Positions 1-6,530 are shown, numbered from the stretch's first letter. The stretch is 35,457 nucleotides of DNA from Sphingobium sp. C100 (GCF_000508185.1 NZ_AYOY01000159.1:1-35457); one strand, 5' to 3'. Notes: generated by a model from the sequence alone, not told the origin. Program-made: numbers and translations.

Positions 1-868
1 CCTTGCCGAACGCGCCGGAGAGGCCGTTGCCGGACCATGGCGTGCCGTGGCTGGTGACCAGCACGGTTTCGACACCGGGTTTGCGCTTGCGCGATTTCAG
101 ATCGTCCAGCAGCTGCTGGAGCGCGGGCAGGATCGGCATAACGACGCGGCGGCGTTTGCCCCGGCTCTTTTTGCGGGCGATGCGGCTGATGGCCACGTCA
201 CCGATTTCCGACCAGACAAGGCCGATCAGATCGGCGCGGCGCAGGCCTGTATGGGCGGCCAGTGCGGCGACGTCGCGCAGCGCCTGGTTCACCTTGTCAT
301 GGCTGTTCCAGGTGGCGAAGTCGTCATCGGTCCAGATGATCTCTGCGCGCTGGGCGCTGCGGTAGAGCGTGGGGATGCCGGCAGCGATGTTGACGGTCAG
401 CTGGCCGCGCAGACGGCCGAATTCGAGCAGTCGCGCGAGCTGGGCGACCGCGATGTCGGCGGCACGTGGCGTTTGCGCCATGGCGTCGCGCCACTTCACC
501 ACCTGCGTCACCATGCGCGGGTCGCACCACAGGCGCAGCGGCACTTCCGTCCACTTGGCCTCGATCTTGTCGAGCGCCCTGCCCCATGTGTCGCGGGTCG
601 AGGCTTCCAGTGATTTCCATTCCGGGCTGCTGCGATAGGATGTGGCGAGGCCGCCGATCGTGTTTTTGGGCACTGGCCTGGCCGCTTCCAGCGCGGCCGC
701 TATCGCCTTCACATCATCCCGCGTGATGGTCGGCTTTTCACCGCCCTCGACCGTGCGGATGCGCGGGCCGCCGCGCCATGCGTAGATATAGTGGCGCACC
801 GGCTTGCCCGGCTTGCGTGACGTGACGATGTGCACGCCCTCTACCCCAGTTTGCCGCTTTGCAGCCAT
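1..868 (-). CDS. int: Tyrosine-recombinase integrase, C-terminus cut off by window edge
   Basis: Phage integrase for site-specific recombination into the host chromosome. The 289 visible residues contain a SAM-like core-binding region (about 70-175) and the start of the catalytic domain. The first catalytic arginine is R210 in HTGLRRADLIGLVW, and the beta-hairpin lysine region is KKSRGKRRRVVMPI (about 233-246). The HxxR and nucleophilic Tyr motifs would lie beyond the left edge. ATG at 868 was chosen because it opens MAAKRQTGVEGVH in frame; a GTG at 835 is an alternative. The start overlaps the end of the upstream small gene by 28 bases, so it is the last visible gene of the leftward operon. 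The orientation places attL just left of the window. The family call is firm; the attachment site is unseen. Confidence 0.93.
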   Translation of the reverse strand, partial: MAAKRQTGVEGVHIVTSRKPGKPVRHYIYAWRGGPRIRTVEGGEKPTITRDDVKAIAAALEAARPVPKNTIGGLATSYRSSPEWKSLEASTRDTWGRALDKIEAKWTEVPLRLWCDPRMVTQVVKWRDAMAQTPRAADIAVAQLARLLEFGRLRGQLTVNIAAGIPTLYRSAQRAEIIWTDDDFATWNSHDKVNQALRDVAALAAHTGLRRADLIGLVWSEIGDVAISRIARKKSRGKRRRVVMPILPALQQLLDDLKSRKRKPGVETVLVTSHGTPWSGNGLSGAFGK

Positions 869-1068
869 TCCTCAAACTCATCCTTGGGCGCGGCGGCAGG
901 AATCGCCGCGCGATCGAAAATGCGGATCGTGCCGTCCGGGCATATCTCAAGCCCGCCGGGGTTGATACCCATGGCCTCGGCCGCTTCCCGCGCATGACGG
1001 ATCGCCACCTTGCCGGGATAATCGGCCTTTTGGCGCTGGCGCCGCCTGGGCATAGCGGCCGCGCTCAT
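841..1068 (-). CDS. Small basic phage protein preceding integrase, possible recombination directionality factor
   Basis: A 75-residue protein with a basic N-terminus (PRRRQRQK) and a short motif GGLEICPDGTIRIFD near residues 37-52, followed by an acidic tail. Its ATG overlaps the stop of the upstream gene as ATGA at 1065-1068, and its own end overlaps the integrase start by 28 bases, so translation is probably coupled. I do not recognise a named family. The position next to int and the size and charge would suit an excisionase or DNA-binding accessory factor, but no clear HTH is visible and this role is inference only. Confidence 0.75.
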   Translation of the reverse strand: MSAAAMPRRRQRQKADYPGKVAIRHAREAAEAMGINPGGLEICPDGTIRIFDRAAIPAAAPKDEFEEWLQSGKLG

Positions 1069-1571
1069 GCCGCCCTCGCCCGGTTAGCCGCGCGCACATG
1101 GCGGTTCACATAATAAGCGATGCCGGGGCGGCCGCTGACGGGCAGTTCGCGGCCATACCAGTCCAGCAGGTCGGCTATGCACCAATATTGTTCCCAGGCG
1201 GCCAGGAATGGCGCGGCTACGTCACCGAATCTGTCAGCCATGACGGCGATGGCCATGTCCTGCCGCCATGCTTCCCGCACGCTGCTGTCCGCCCGGTCGA
1301 AGGCGCGGCGCATCGCGCGTTCGGCGCGGCGGCGGCTTTCCTCCAGCGCGGCCAGCTTTTCCTCCAGCGTCGCCGGGGCGTCGTCGCGCCTGTCGAGCGT
1401 GACGACCCAGCGCCAGTCCGAAGCGATGGCCCGCCAGACGCGGATTTCCCGCTCCGCCTGATCGGCCGGGAGCTTGCCCGCCGCGATCAGCGCGGGATAT
1501 TGCGCCTGGCGTCGTTCGACGGCGGCAGCGGCCTCCTGCGCCAGTGGGGCGTAGCGATCGAGGCCGGTCAT
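1065..1571 (-). CDS. Hypothetical phage protein, helical
   Basis: A 168-residue protein starting MTGLDRYAPLAQEAAAA, rich in Ala, Arg and Glu. A long probable helical segment (about residues 55-95, EEKLAALEESRRRAERAMRR) could form a coiled coil, followed by a Trp-rich part (WEQYWCIADLLDWYGREL). ATG 1571 was preferred over the further upstream in-frame ATG at 1637 because it makes an ATGA overlap with the stop of the PAPS-reductase gene, the junction style used throughout this operon. No catalytic motif is seen and the function is unknown. Confidence 0.8.
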   Translation of the reverse strand: MTGLDRYAPLAQEAAAAVERRQAQYPALIAAGKLPADQAEREIRVWRAIASDWRWVVTLDRRDDAPATLEEKLAALEESRRRAERAMRRAFDRADSSVREAWRQDMAIAVMADRFGDVAAPFLAAWEQYWCIADLLDWYGRELPVSGRPGIAYYVNRHVRAANRARAA

Positions 1572-2773
1572 GATCCCACCATGTCCCGGAACAAGATCGG
1601 TTCGATCGAGCCGTCGCCATTGACACGGTCGAGCCAAACCGCAGCGTTAGGTTCGTTGCCGTCCCATTTATCGGGATAGGTTTGCGCAGCGATCAGTTCG
1701 CGAATGCGCGCTTCCTCCTCATTATTGATGAGGTCGATCCGCGCCCGAAACTGGATGTCGAGGATCGTCGCCAGCGCTTGTTCGCGGGCGGTAAGCGTCA
1801 ACGGCCCCATGCGTTGGGGGTTCTTGGCCAGACTGCCGTCCTTCAGCGTCTCAGCCCCGGCTTTTCGCAGGCGTTGGGCCGGCTCCCGCATCCAGCGATA
1901 GAGCGGCTTCAGTTCCTTGAGCGGTGCGAGGTGCGCCCACTCGGCCGTTCCGACCAAATAATCGAGCGCGGTGTCCCTTGCCGCCAGAGGGCAGCCGATG
2001 CAGCCGGTGCGGGCGTTGATTTCCTCCGCGTCGTCGCCGCCATAGGCGTCCGCCAGAATGCGCGTCGGCCAGCCCCCGAATTCGGGCTGCCCGGCATAGA
2101 ATTTGAGCCAGTCCCAGACGATGCAGACCCGCCAGTGCAGTATCGGAGCGAGCGTCGCGATGCGGCCCCGCACGCCCCTGCTTTCGGGAAGGGCCTGCTG
2201 ATACCAGCCCTGACCGCATTCCGCGCCATCCTTCGAACAGGACATTTCGATACGTCCGTCACGCACCGCGCTTTCGCCCTGCCTGACGCCCGTGATCATC
2301 AAGGCAGTGCCGGGCAAATCAGCTATGGCGGCGGCAAGAGCTTCGGCCATCGGCTCAACCTTGATCTGCCGCGTACACCAGCGAAGCGTGTTGTTGTTGG
2401 GCGGCGGTACGCCCCGGCCGAGAATGTATACCATGAAGCGCTTGTCGAGTGGCGCGCGCACGACGAAGACCTCGATCCAGTCGCGCTGACGCAGCAACGC
2501 CATCACCTGCTCAGCGGCGATCTGGATCGGCGGCAGTTCCTGTCGCGTGTCGGCATAGAAAACGAGCAATTTGGCTGGCCGTGGCAGTTCGCCCGCCTCG
2601 ATCAAATGGATCATCAGGGTCAAGGTGGCCGTGCTGTCCTTACCGCCTGACCATGCAATGGCGACATGCGCATGGCGATCCCAGTAGGCGCGCAGGCTTT
2701 GCAACGTCAGCTCGATCGCTTCCTCGCTGACCATGCGGGCGCCGGCGGCGAAGAGGTTGTCGATCGCGGTCAT
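1568..2773 (-). CDS. PAPS reductase / DndC-like sulfurtransferase family protein
   Basis: A 401-residue member of the adenine nucleotide alpha-hydrolase (PP-loop) superfamily. The PP-loop SGGKDS is at residues 42-47, DTRQELP at 75-81, the family motif RWCTRQIKVEP at 131-141, GVRQGES at 162-168, and a C-terminal cysteine pair GCIGC at 257-261. The RWCT motif and the late cysteines resemble DndC, which activates sulfur for DNA phosphorothioation, more than CysH. C133, C258 and C261 could help hold an Fe-S cluster (inference). ATG 2773 (MTAIDNLFAAG) was chosen over the upstream ATG at 2983 because it follows GGAAAGGG and excludes a junk-like Ser/Arg-rich extension that overlaps the DUF4326 gene. 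No DndD/E partners are visible, so the substrate is unknown. Confidence 0.88.
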   Translation of the reverse strand: MTAIDNLFAAGARMVSEEAIELTLQSLRAYWDRHAHVAIAWSGGKDSTATLTLMIHLIEAGELPRPAKLLVFYADTRQELPPIQIAAEQVMALLRQRDWIEVFVVRAPLDKRFMVYILGRGVPPPNNNTLRWCTRQIKVEPMAEALAAAIADLPGTALMITGVRQGESAVRDGRIEMSCSKDGAECGQGWYQQALPESRGVRGRIATLAPILHWRVCIVWDWLKFYAGQPEFGGWPTRILADAYGGDDAEEINARTGCIGCPLAARDTALDYLVGTAEWAHLAPLKELKPLYRWMREPAQRLRKAGAETLKDGSLAKNPQRMGPLTLTAREQALATILDIQFRARIDLINNEEEARIRELIAAQTYPDKWDGNEPNAAVWLDRVNGDGSIEPILFRDMVGS

Positions 2774-2820
2774 GCGGCGACCCTTTCCGCTTCGGCGTTC
2801 AGGAGGCGGGCGTGGTTCAT
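2770..2820 (-). CDS. Possible 16-codon linking ORF
   Basis: Encodes MNHARLLNAEAERVAA. Its ATG overlaps the stop of the DUF4326 gene as ATGA (2817-2820) and its TGA overlaps the ATG of the PAPS-reductase gene as ATGA (2770-2773). It also contains the ribosome-binding sequence of that next gene. It may simply pass ribosomes from one gene to the next; a chance ORF is equally possible. Confidence 0.25.
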   Translation of the reverse strand: MNHARLLNAEAERVAA

Positions 2821-3221
2821 CGGTTGGCCGCCTCCAGCAAGACTTCGACGTGGCAATATTTCGTCGTGAGGGGGCACCAGCATTGGAGGTCATGGCCGCG
2901 CAGGCGGGGAAGCTCAGCGTCGAGGCGATTGCGCCAGTCGACCAGGGCGTTGATTTCCGGCTGGTTGAAACCGAGCCTTTCAAGGTCCGGAAGGGTCAGC
3001 TTGCGCTCGATCCAGCGGCGATAGAGCCGGACGGACCTGACGTGGCCGAAGCAATCGGCCCGGAAGGGGTTGCCCCGGATGGTGGGCCGCCCGCAATAGA
3101 TGACGCCCTCGGGCGTCCGCGCGCCTCGCTTGCGGCTGCGTTGATGCCGTCGCGGTTTGCGTTGAGAGTTGATCGGGAGCGCGCAGCGCTCCCGATCCCT
3201 GATGCCAAAGGCCGCGTCCAT
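2817..3221 (-). CDS. DUF4326 domain phage protein
   Basis: A 134-residue protein with a basic N-terminus (SQRKPRRHQRSRKRGAR) and a DUF4326 domain from about residue 38. The conserved blocks VIYCGRPTIRGNPF and LRGHDLQCWCPLTTKYCHVE are both present, the second with a CWC...C(H) cluster that could bind metal. Family members occur in many phages with no settled biochemical role. Start 3221 makes a TGATG overlap with the upstream stop; an alternative ATG at 3257 would give a 37-base overlap. The gene lies directly before the PAPS-reductase-like gene, which suggests a shared process. Confidence 0.85.
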   Translation of the reverse strand: MDAAFGIRDRERCALPINSQRKPRRHQRSRKRGARTPEGVIYCGRPTIRGNPFRADCFGHVRSVRLYRRWIERKLTLPDLERLGFNQPEINALVDWRNRLDAELPRLRGHDLQCWCPLTTKYCHVEVLLEAANR

Positions 3222-3811
3222 CAGCCAGCGTCCAAGACCAGGACGGCCTTCAGGCACTCCACCATGCCGCGCGCGAGGCGCGTCATCCGCGCCCGACGAG
3301 TGGCGTCGGCGTCGGCGTCGGCGTAGGCGTCGGCGCCTGCGTCCCTAAGGATGGCCCGCCATTCTTCGACCGGGGCGCGGTCCCCGGCGAGGGCGCGCCG
3401 GTGCAGTGACTGGAGCTTGCGATGGGGTTCGGGGTCGCGCTTGCGTTCCTCACTGACCTCGATCGCCAGTGTCGTGACATGGTCCGCGTGCCAGCGATAA
3501 ATGACATCGAACGGCACCTTGCCGCCAAGGCGCTTCAGTTCGGCATAGAATTCCAGACCCCACTGGCGGGCGTCGTCAAATTCCATCCGGTCGAAAAACC
3601 AGGGGACCATCTTCGCCAGCCAGCGCGGCATGACATCGGCGGGGCAAGCGGCCGGACCGTCAACCTCTTCCCCCAACACGCCGAGCGCGCAGGCGAGATT
3701 GCGGCCGTCCCGTTCCTCATGCCAATTGTCCTGGATCAGGCGATCTTCGTTGAACGCGGCTTCATAGCGCGCGAAAGCTTCCTCGGCCGTGGTGGCGAGC
3801 GTCATGGTCAT
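3221..3811 (-). CDS. Hypothetical phage protein with Ala-Asp repeat
   Basis: A 196-residue protein, MTMTLATTAEEAFARYEAAFNED onward, with an aromatic-rich centre (MPRWLAKMVPWFFDRMEFDD) and a C-terminal low-complexity run YADADADAT at about residues 162-170. The run is encoded by a short GCC-GAC repeat near 3300-3340 and may vary in length. I do not recognise the family. The start overlaps the end of the gene before it as ATGA (3808-3811). Confidence 0.8.
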   Translation of the reverse strand: MTMTLATTAEEAFARYEAAFNEDRLIQDNWHEERDGRNLACALGVLGEEVDGPAACPADVMPRWLAKMVPWFFDRMEFDDARQWGLEFYAELKRLGGKVPFDVIYRWHADHVTTLAIEVSEERKRDPEPHRKLQSLHRRALAGDRAPVEEWRAILRDAGADAYADADADATRRARMTRLARGMVECLKAVLVLDAG

Positions 3812-4200
3812 TCTCCTTGCGGGGTGGTGGGGCCGTCGAGATAGCGCGTGACGGCGGCGTAGAATTGGGCTTCATCGTCGTCTTCCGGCCCGCCCTGCGC
3901 ATCGATCGCGAGACGGATGGCGTCGGCCAGATTTTCGGCGACGGAAATGGCATAGGCGGTGCTGGCCATCTGGTTGCCCTCTCGGGCGAATTTCAGCAGT
4001 TCATAGACCGCCTCGATCGCGCGGGTGGCGGCGATCGTCGCCTTGGTCCGGCTCTCCACACCGGGGCCGACAACGGCCTCCAGCAGCATGGCGAGCGTAT
4101 CGCGTTCGACCTGGCGCATCGTGCCCAACCCGACCTTATGGTCCAGGGCGGCGCGGGCATCCTCGATCGCATCGGCAACAGATCGTTCGAAGCTACTCAC
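3808..4200 (-). CDS. Hypothetical phage protein, alpha-helical
   Basis: A 130-residue protein predicted from composition to be mostly helical: Ala/Glu/Arg-rich, with segments such as RAIEAVYELLKFAREG and ISVAENLADAIRLAID. There is no signal peptide or membrane segment. It overlaps both neighbours by ATGA. Family not recognised; position in the leftward operon suggests an early accessory function. Confidence 0.78.
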   Translation of the reverse strand: MSSFERSVADAIEDARAALDHKVGLGTMRQVERDTLAMLLEAVVGPGVESRTKATIAATRAIEAVYELLKFAREGNQMASTAYAISVAENLADAIRLAIDAQGGPEDDDEAQFYAAVTRYLDGPTTPQGE

Positions 4201-4421
4201 AGCGCCAGCCTCCGTTCGATCAGGTCGGCGGGCAGGCCGGTGATGCGCTCCAGCTCGGCGCGGAAGGCGTCGCGGGCGATGGACTGGTTTTCCAGTTCCT
4301 CGACATATTGGCCGACCGTCGTCGTATCGCCGGCGGTGCGCGCGGCGAGGCTGGCGACATGGCCCGACACCATTTCAAGGTGCAGGCCCGCCAGACCGAG
4401 AGAGGAGAGATGGGCGCTCAT
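4197..4421 (-). CDS. Small hypothetical phage protein
   Basis: A 74-residue protein, MSAHLSSLGLAGLHLEMV onward, ending in a helix-like ELERITGLPADLIERRLAL. ATG 4421 overlaps the stop of the upstream gene (ATGA at 4418-4421) and was preferred over an upstream ATG at 4493 that would intrude 72 bases into that gene. Function unknown. Confidence 0.72.
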   Translation of the reverse strand: MSAHLSSLGLAGLHLEMVSGHVASLAARTAGDTTTVGQYVEELENQSIARDAFRAELERITGLPADLIERRLAL

Positions 4422-4645
4422 GCCGGATACACTCCGACCAGCGTGTCCTCGCCGCACAACTGACCATCGAGAAAATGCATTCCCGAAGTGCATGGGATGA
4501 ACAGTTCGCCTGTGGGATCAACCTCGACGGTCAAGGTCGATCCAGCGGGGATACATGTGAAATCGCCATCGACTTCGACACGATCACCCGCTTTGAGCGA
4601 TGAAAGGTGCGCATAGGCGCGACCGTTTTTGTCTGCGCCGCTCAT
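4418..4645 (-). CDS. Small hypothetical protein, possible SH3-like beta fold
   Basis: A 75-residue protein with alternating hydrophobic and polar residues (GDRVEVDGDFTCIPAGSTLTVEV... and GQLCGEDTLVGVYPA), a pattern that fits a small beta barrel. The ATG overlaps the stop of the upstream membrane-protein gene as ATGA (4642-4645). No named family recognised. Confidence 0.72.
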   Translation of the reverse strand: MSGADKNGRAYAHLSSLKAGDRVEVDGDFTCIPAGSTLTVEVDPTGELFIPCTSGMHFLDGQLCGEDTLVGVYPA

Positions 4646-4788
4646 GCCCAGATGGCCCAGGCGAAGAGCGCGACCGACAGCGTGAGCGCCAGGATCGACA
4701 CGAGCATGTAGAGAAAGGCGGTGGCTTCCGCCTGCAAAGAGCGGTCAATCGCCGCCTGCTGCTCGGGTGAGAAATCGGAATAGGGCAT
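4642..4788 (-). CDS. 48-residue single-span membrane protein, first gene of leftward operon
   Basis: Encodes MPYSDFSPEQQAAIDRS followed by one hydrophobic helix at about residues 25-47 (AFLYMLVSILALTLSVALFA), ending in AWAIWA. It is preceded by GGGAGG 6 bases before the ATG and its TGA overlaps the next ATG. It is the first gene after the predicted leftward promoter and would be expressed as soon as repression is lifted. The role is unknown; membrane-acting host takeover or superinfection exclusion is conceivable but not shown. Confidence 0.75.
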   Translation of the reverse strand: MPYSDFSPEQQAAIDRSLQAEATAFLYMLVSILALTLSVALFAWAIWA

Positions 4789-4815
4789 GGGTGCCTCCCG
4801 TTGATGACGAGAGGC

Positions 4816-4844
4816 TGATTACGTTTTCCGTAATTAAACGTCAA
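4816..4844 (-). promoter_or_regulatory. Predicted leftward early promoter (PL-like)
   Basis: On the minus strand TTGACG (4844-4839) is followed after 17 bases by TAATCA (4821-4816). The -35 box is strong and the -10 weak. One operator palindrome covers the upstream edge and another covers the spacer and -10, so repressor binding would block it. It lies 28 bases upstream of the membrane-protein ATG. Confidence 0.6.
4818..4834. promoter_or_regulatory. Operator palindrome OL1
   Basis: ATTACGTTTTCCGTAAT: perfect 6-bp half-sites ATTACG and CGTAAT around a 5-base centre. It overlaps the spacer and -10 of the predicted leftward promoter. Probable binding site for the CI-like repressor and the Cro-like protein. 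Confidence 0.75.
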
Positions 4845-4859
4845 TACGGTTTTCGTAAT
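4843..4859. promoter_or_regulatory. Operator palindrome OL2
   Basis: AATACGGTTTTCGTAAT: same palindrome with one left-arm mismatch, centred 25 bases from OL1. It touches the -35 box of the leftward promoter. Confidence 0.72.
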
Positions 4860-4969
4860 TTCACTCAGGGATTGATGCCACCCTGGGATTATCCACAGGA
4901 AACAGGGTTTACCGGCTTGCTAGTCGTTCTTTTTTTGTTCCAGATTGAGCCGCTTGATTCGGAGGTCTC

Positions 4970-5164
4970 ATGGAAGAAATTACGTGGTATCGCGCCCTGT
5001 GCTTCAACATGCCCGTAGGACCATGGCGCTCGTGCAGAGAGAGGGTGCGGCGCGATATGATCGCTCACGACCTTGGCAGTTATGATGAATGGGGAACTTT
5101 CTACGTCACGGTGCCGGGACAGATTGAGGTCCGGCGCGAACGGGTTCAGTCCAGAGCAGCCTGA
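4970..5164 (+). CDS. 64-residue protein in the immunity region
   Basis: Encodes MEEITWYRALCFNMPVG through to ERVQSRAA, with a basic middle (SCRERVRRD) and an aromatic end (EWGTFYVTVPG). A strong ribosome-binding site GGAGGT lies 5 bases before the ATG, which is why this short ORF is kept. It sits between the left operators and the repressor gene and its last 19 bases overlap the repressor gene tail to tail. No promoter could be assigned with confidence in 4860-4970. Family unknown; its place suggests a role in lysogeny. Confidence 0.65.
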   Translation: MEEITWYRALCFNMPVGPWRSCRERVRRDMIAHDLGSYDEWGTFYVTVPGQIEVRRERVQSRAA

Positions 5165-5814
5165 TCCGGCCTCATCGTGATCAGGATGACGCGGCCCACG
5201 ATTTCATATTCCCGATCAGCAACAGGCACGACCACATGCTCTGGATTGTTAGAGCAAGGCACGAGGCGGGCAGGACGTTCGCGATATTGCTTGAAGGTGA
5301 CATCGCCTTCACTGTTGCGCACAACGTACAGCCATTTATCGAACAGATCCCGATCTTCCGGGTCCACTATGATGGTCGCCCCGTTTTGCACAATCTTATC
5401 CATCGAATCGCCCGTCACCTTAAGCGCATAGGCTGAAATCGGCATACCTGGCTCAGGGGCAGGAATATATTGATGAGTCTTTCGGATCGCCTCTCTCCAT
5501 GGTCCTGCCGGAACCTCTCCAAGGAGAGGAATAGAAGCTACCGGGAGCGCGTTAGGTGGGACGAATGGCCCGTCCCCTCCGCTTCCCGATAGACCCAGCC
5601 ATTCTGCAAGCAACGACATTTCCTGCGACTGGATGCGGCGATCGCCCTTTAAAATCTCGCTTATGCGCGCCGGTGCGATCCTCAGATGCTCGGCAAGCCG
5701 TTTTTGCGGGAACTTTTTGGCGGCAATCTGCGCGCGCAATTCCGCGAGAAGTTGGTCATGGGTCAGCACCGCCAGACATTGCGAAAATCGTAAACCGGCG
5801 TCGATAACGAACAT
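5146..5814 (-). CDS. CI-like phage repressor with S24/LexA autocleavage domain
   Basis: A 222-residue lysogeny repressor. An N-terminal HTH at about residues 37-57 (QKRLAEHLRIAPARISEILK) binds DNA. The C-terminal S24 domain has the Ala-Gly cleavage site at 103-104 (EVPAGPW), catalytic Ser137 in TGDSMDK and Lys175 in TFKQYRERP. Under SOS it should cleave itself and release the early promoters. ATG 5814 is supported by AGAGGA 8 bases upstream; a GTG at the codon for residue 16 is a weaker alternative. One operator palindrome covers the start codon and another lies inside the first codons, which points to autoregulation. It is divergent from the Cro-like gene. Confidence 0.92.
   Translation of the reverse strand: MFVIDAGLRFSQCLAVLTHDQLLAELRAQIAAKKFPQKRLAEHLRIAPARISEILKGDRRIQSQEMSLLAEWLGLSGSGGDGPFVPPNALPVASIPLLGEVPAGPWREAIRKTHQYIPAPEPGMPISAYALKVTGDSMDKIVQNGATIIVDPEDRDLFDKWLYVVRNSEGDVTFKQYRERPARLVPCSNNPEHVVVPVADREYEIVGRVILITMRPDQAALD
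5778..5794. promoter_or_regulatory. Operator palindrome OR3-like, inside repressor gene
   Basis: ATTGCGAAAATCGTAAA: half-sites TTGCG and CGTAA with one mismatch and a 5-base centre. It lies in the first codons of the repressor gene and is centred 26 bases from the next site. Weaker match than the others. Confidence 0.5.
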
Positions 5815-5820
5815 CGTAAT
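5804..5820. promoter_or_regulatory. Operator palindrome over repressor start codon
   Basis: ATAACGAACATCGTAAT: half-sites with one mismatch, covering the repressor ATG (5812-5814) and part of the spacer to its Shine-Dalgarno sequence. Binding here would repress the repressor gene. Confidence 0.62.
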
Positions 5821-5827
5821 TTTCCTC

Positions 5828-5856
5828 TTGCAAATTAATTACGGTTTTCGTAATTC
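5828..5856 (+). promoter_or_regulatory. Predicted rightward early promoter (PR-like)
   Basis: TTGCAA (5828-5833), a 17-base spacer and TAATTC (5851-5856), the same geometry as the leftward promoter, with an operator filling the spacer. Transcription would begin close to 5863, the ATG of the Cro-like gene. Confidence 0.58.
5838..5854. promoter_or_regulatory. Operator palindrome OR1-like
   Basis: ATTACGGTTTTCGTAAT: perfect 6-bp half-sites, the best match in the window, placed between the -35 and -10 of the rightward promoter. Confidence 0.76.
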
Positions 5857-5862
5857 GTGGCC

Positions 5863-6132
5863 ATGGCTACTGCATCTGACATCATCGCCGCACTCGGAGG
5901 AACGAGTGCAGTCGCTCGCGAACTGGAGCTTTCACCCTCGACCGTATCGAGTTGGAAAGCCGGTGCCCGCATTCCGAAGTGGCGGATGCCAAGTATTCGG
6001 TCGCTTGCCGAACGGCAGGGCGTCGATCTGGAAACGGTTGCCGACACCAACACGCATACCGCCCCGACGGCCACCCCGTCATCCGGTAAAGGGGACGACT
6101 TTACCGCAGCGCAGCAAAGCGAGGCGGCGTGA
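5863..6132 (+). CDS. Cro-like HTH regulator
   Basis: An 89-residue DNA-binding protein. The N-terminal HTH (about residues 6-45) has IIAALGGTSAVARELELS and STVSSWKAGARIPKWRM, the pattern of short Cro/YdaS-like phage regulators; it resembles what databases call the carph-isopro type (from memory). The tail is Thr/Pro/Ser-rich. It is divergent from the CI-like gene and shares its operators, so it most likely acts as the lytic-switch regulator. ATG 5863 was chosen; an in-frame GTG at 5857 exists. Neither has a Shine-Dalgarno sequence, and the promoter position suggests a leaderless mRNA. Confidence 0.82.
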   Translation: MATASDIIAALGGTSAVARELELSPSTVSSWKAGARIPKWRMPSIRSLAERQGVDLETVADTNTHTAPTATPSSGKGDDFTAAQQSEAA

Positions 6133-6530
6133 TGCGCGGTTCCCTGCGCACCCCAAAGGTTCAACTCGACCGCTCGCTCATCCGACCGGTCCAGGCCCAG
6201 CCCGTCAGCGAGGAGCACGACATGATCCGCGAGCGCATGAAAATCATACCCATGGGCGAACCGCTATCCATCAAGCCGAGCCGTTTCGCCTTCGTTCGGC
6301 GCATCGGTAGAACATTGTCGTTCAAGGCGCGCCGGATGGAAGGAGAGCGCGTCGCCCGCGCATCGGCCGTGCTTGCCGACCCGAACGCCTCCGCAGATGA
6401 TCTGCGCGCTGCATTCCTGCGCGTGTCAGTGGCGCTGGAAGCAGAGATCGCCACGAGCATGGCGCTGAGCGTCGAACTTGCGGAGTTGCGACGTGAGATT
6501 CGTATGATCAATCAGCAGGGCGCTCAGTGA
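6132..6530 (+). CDS. Hypothetical early phage protein
   Basis: A 132-residue protein, MRGSLRTPKVQLDRSLIRP onward, basic in the first half (SRFAFVRRIGRTLSFKARRM) and helical in the second (ALEAEIATSMALSVELAELRREIRMI). ATG 6132 overlaps the preceding stop as TGATG and follows GAGGCGG. Its end overlaps a convergent minus-strand gene by 23 bases. Family not recognised. Confidence 0.72.
   Translation: MRGSLRTPKVQLDRSLIRPVQAQPVSEEHDMIRERMKIIPMGEPLSIKPSRFAFVRRIGRTLSFKARRMEGERVARASAVLADPNASADDLRAAFLRVSVALEAEIATSMALSVELAELRREIRMINQQGAQ

Noticed and set aside
1..100. Attachment site or tRNA at the left edge
   Set aside because: The window begins inside the integrase gene; no tRNA-like or duplicated sequence is visible.
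1682..2650. A 322-codon plus-strand frame
   Set aside because: It is antisense to the PAPS-reductase-like gene, which carries all its family motifs.
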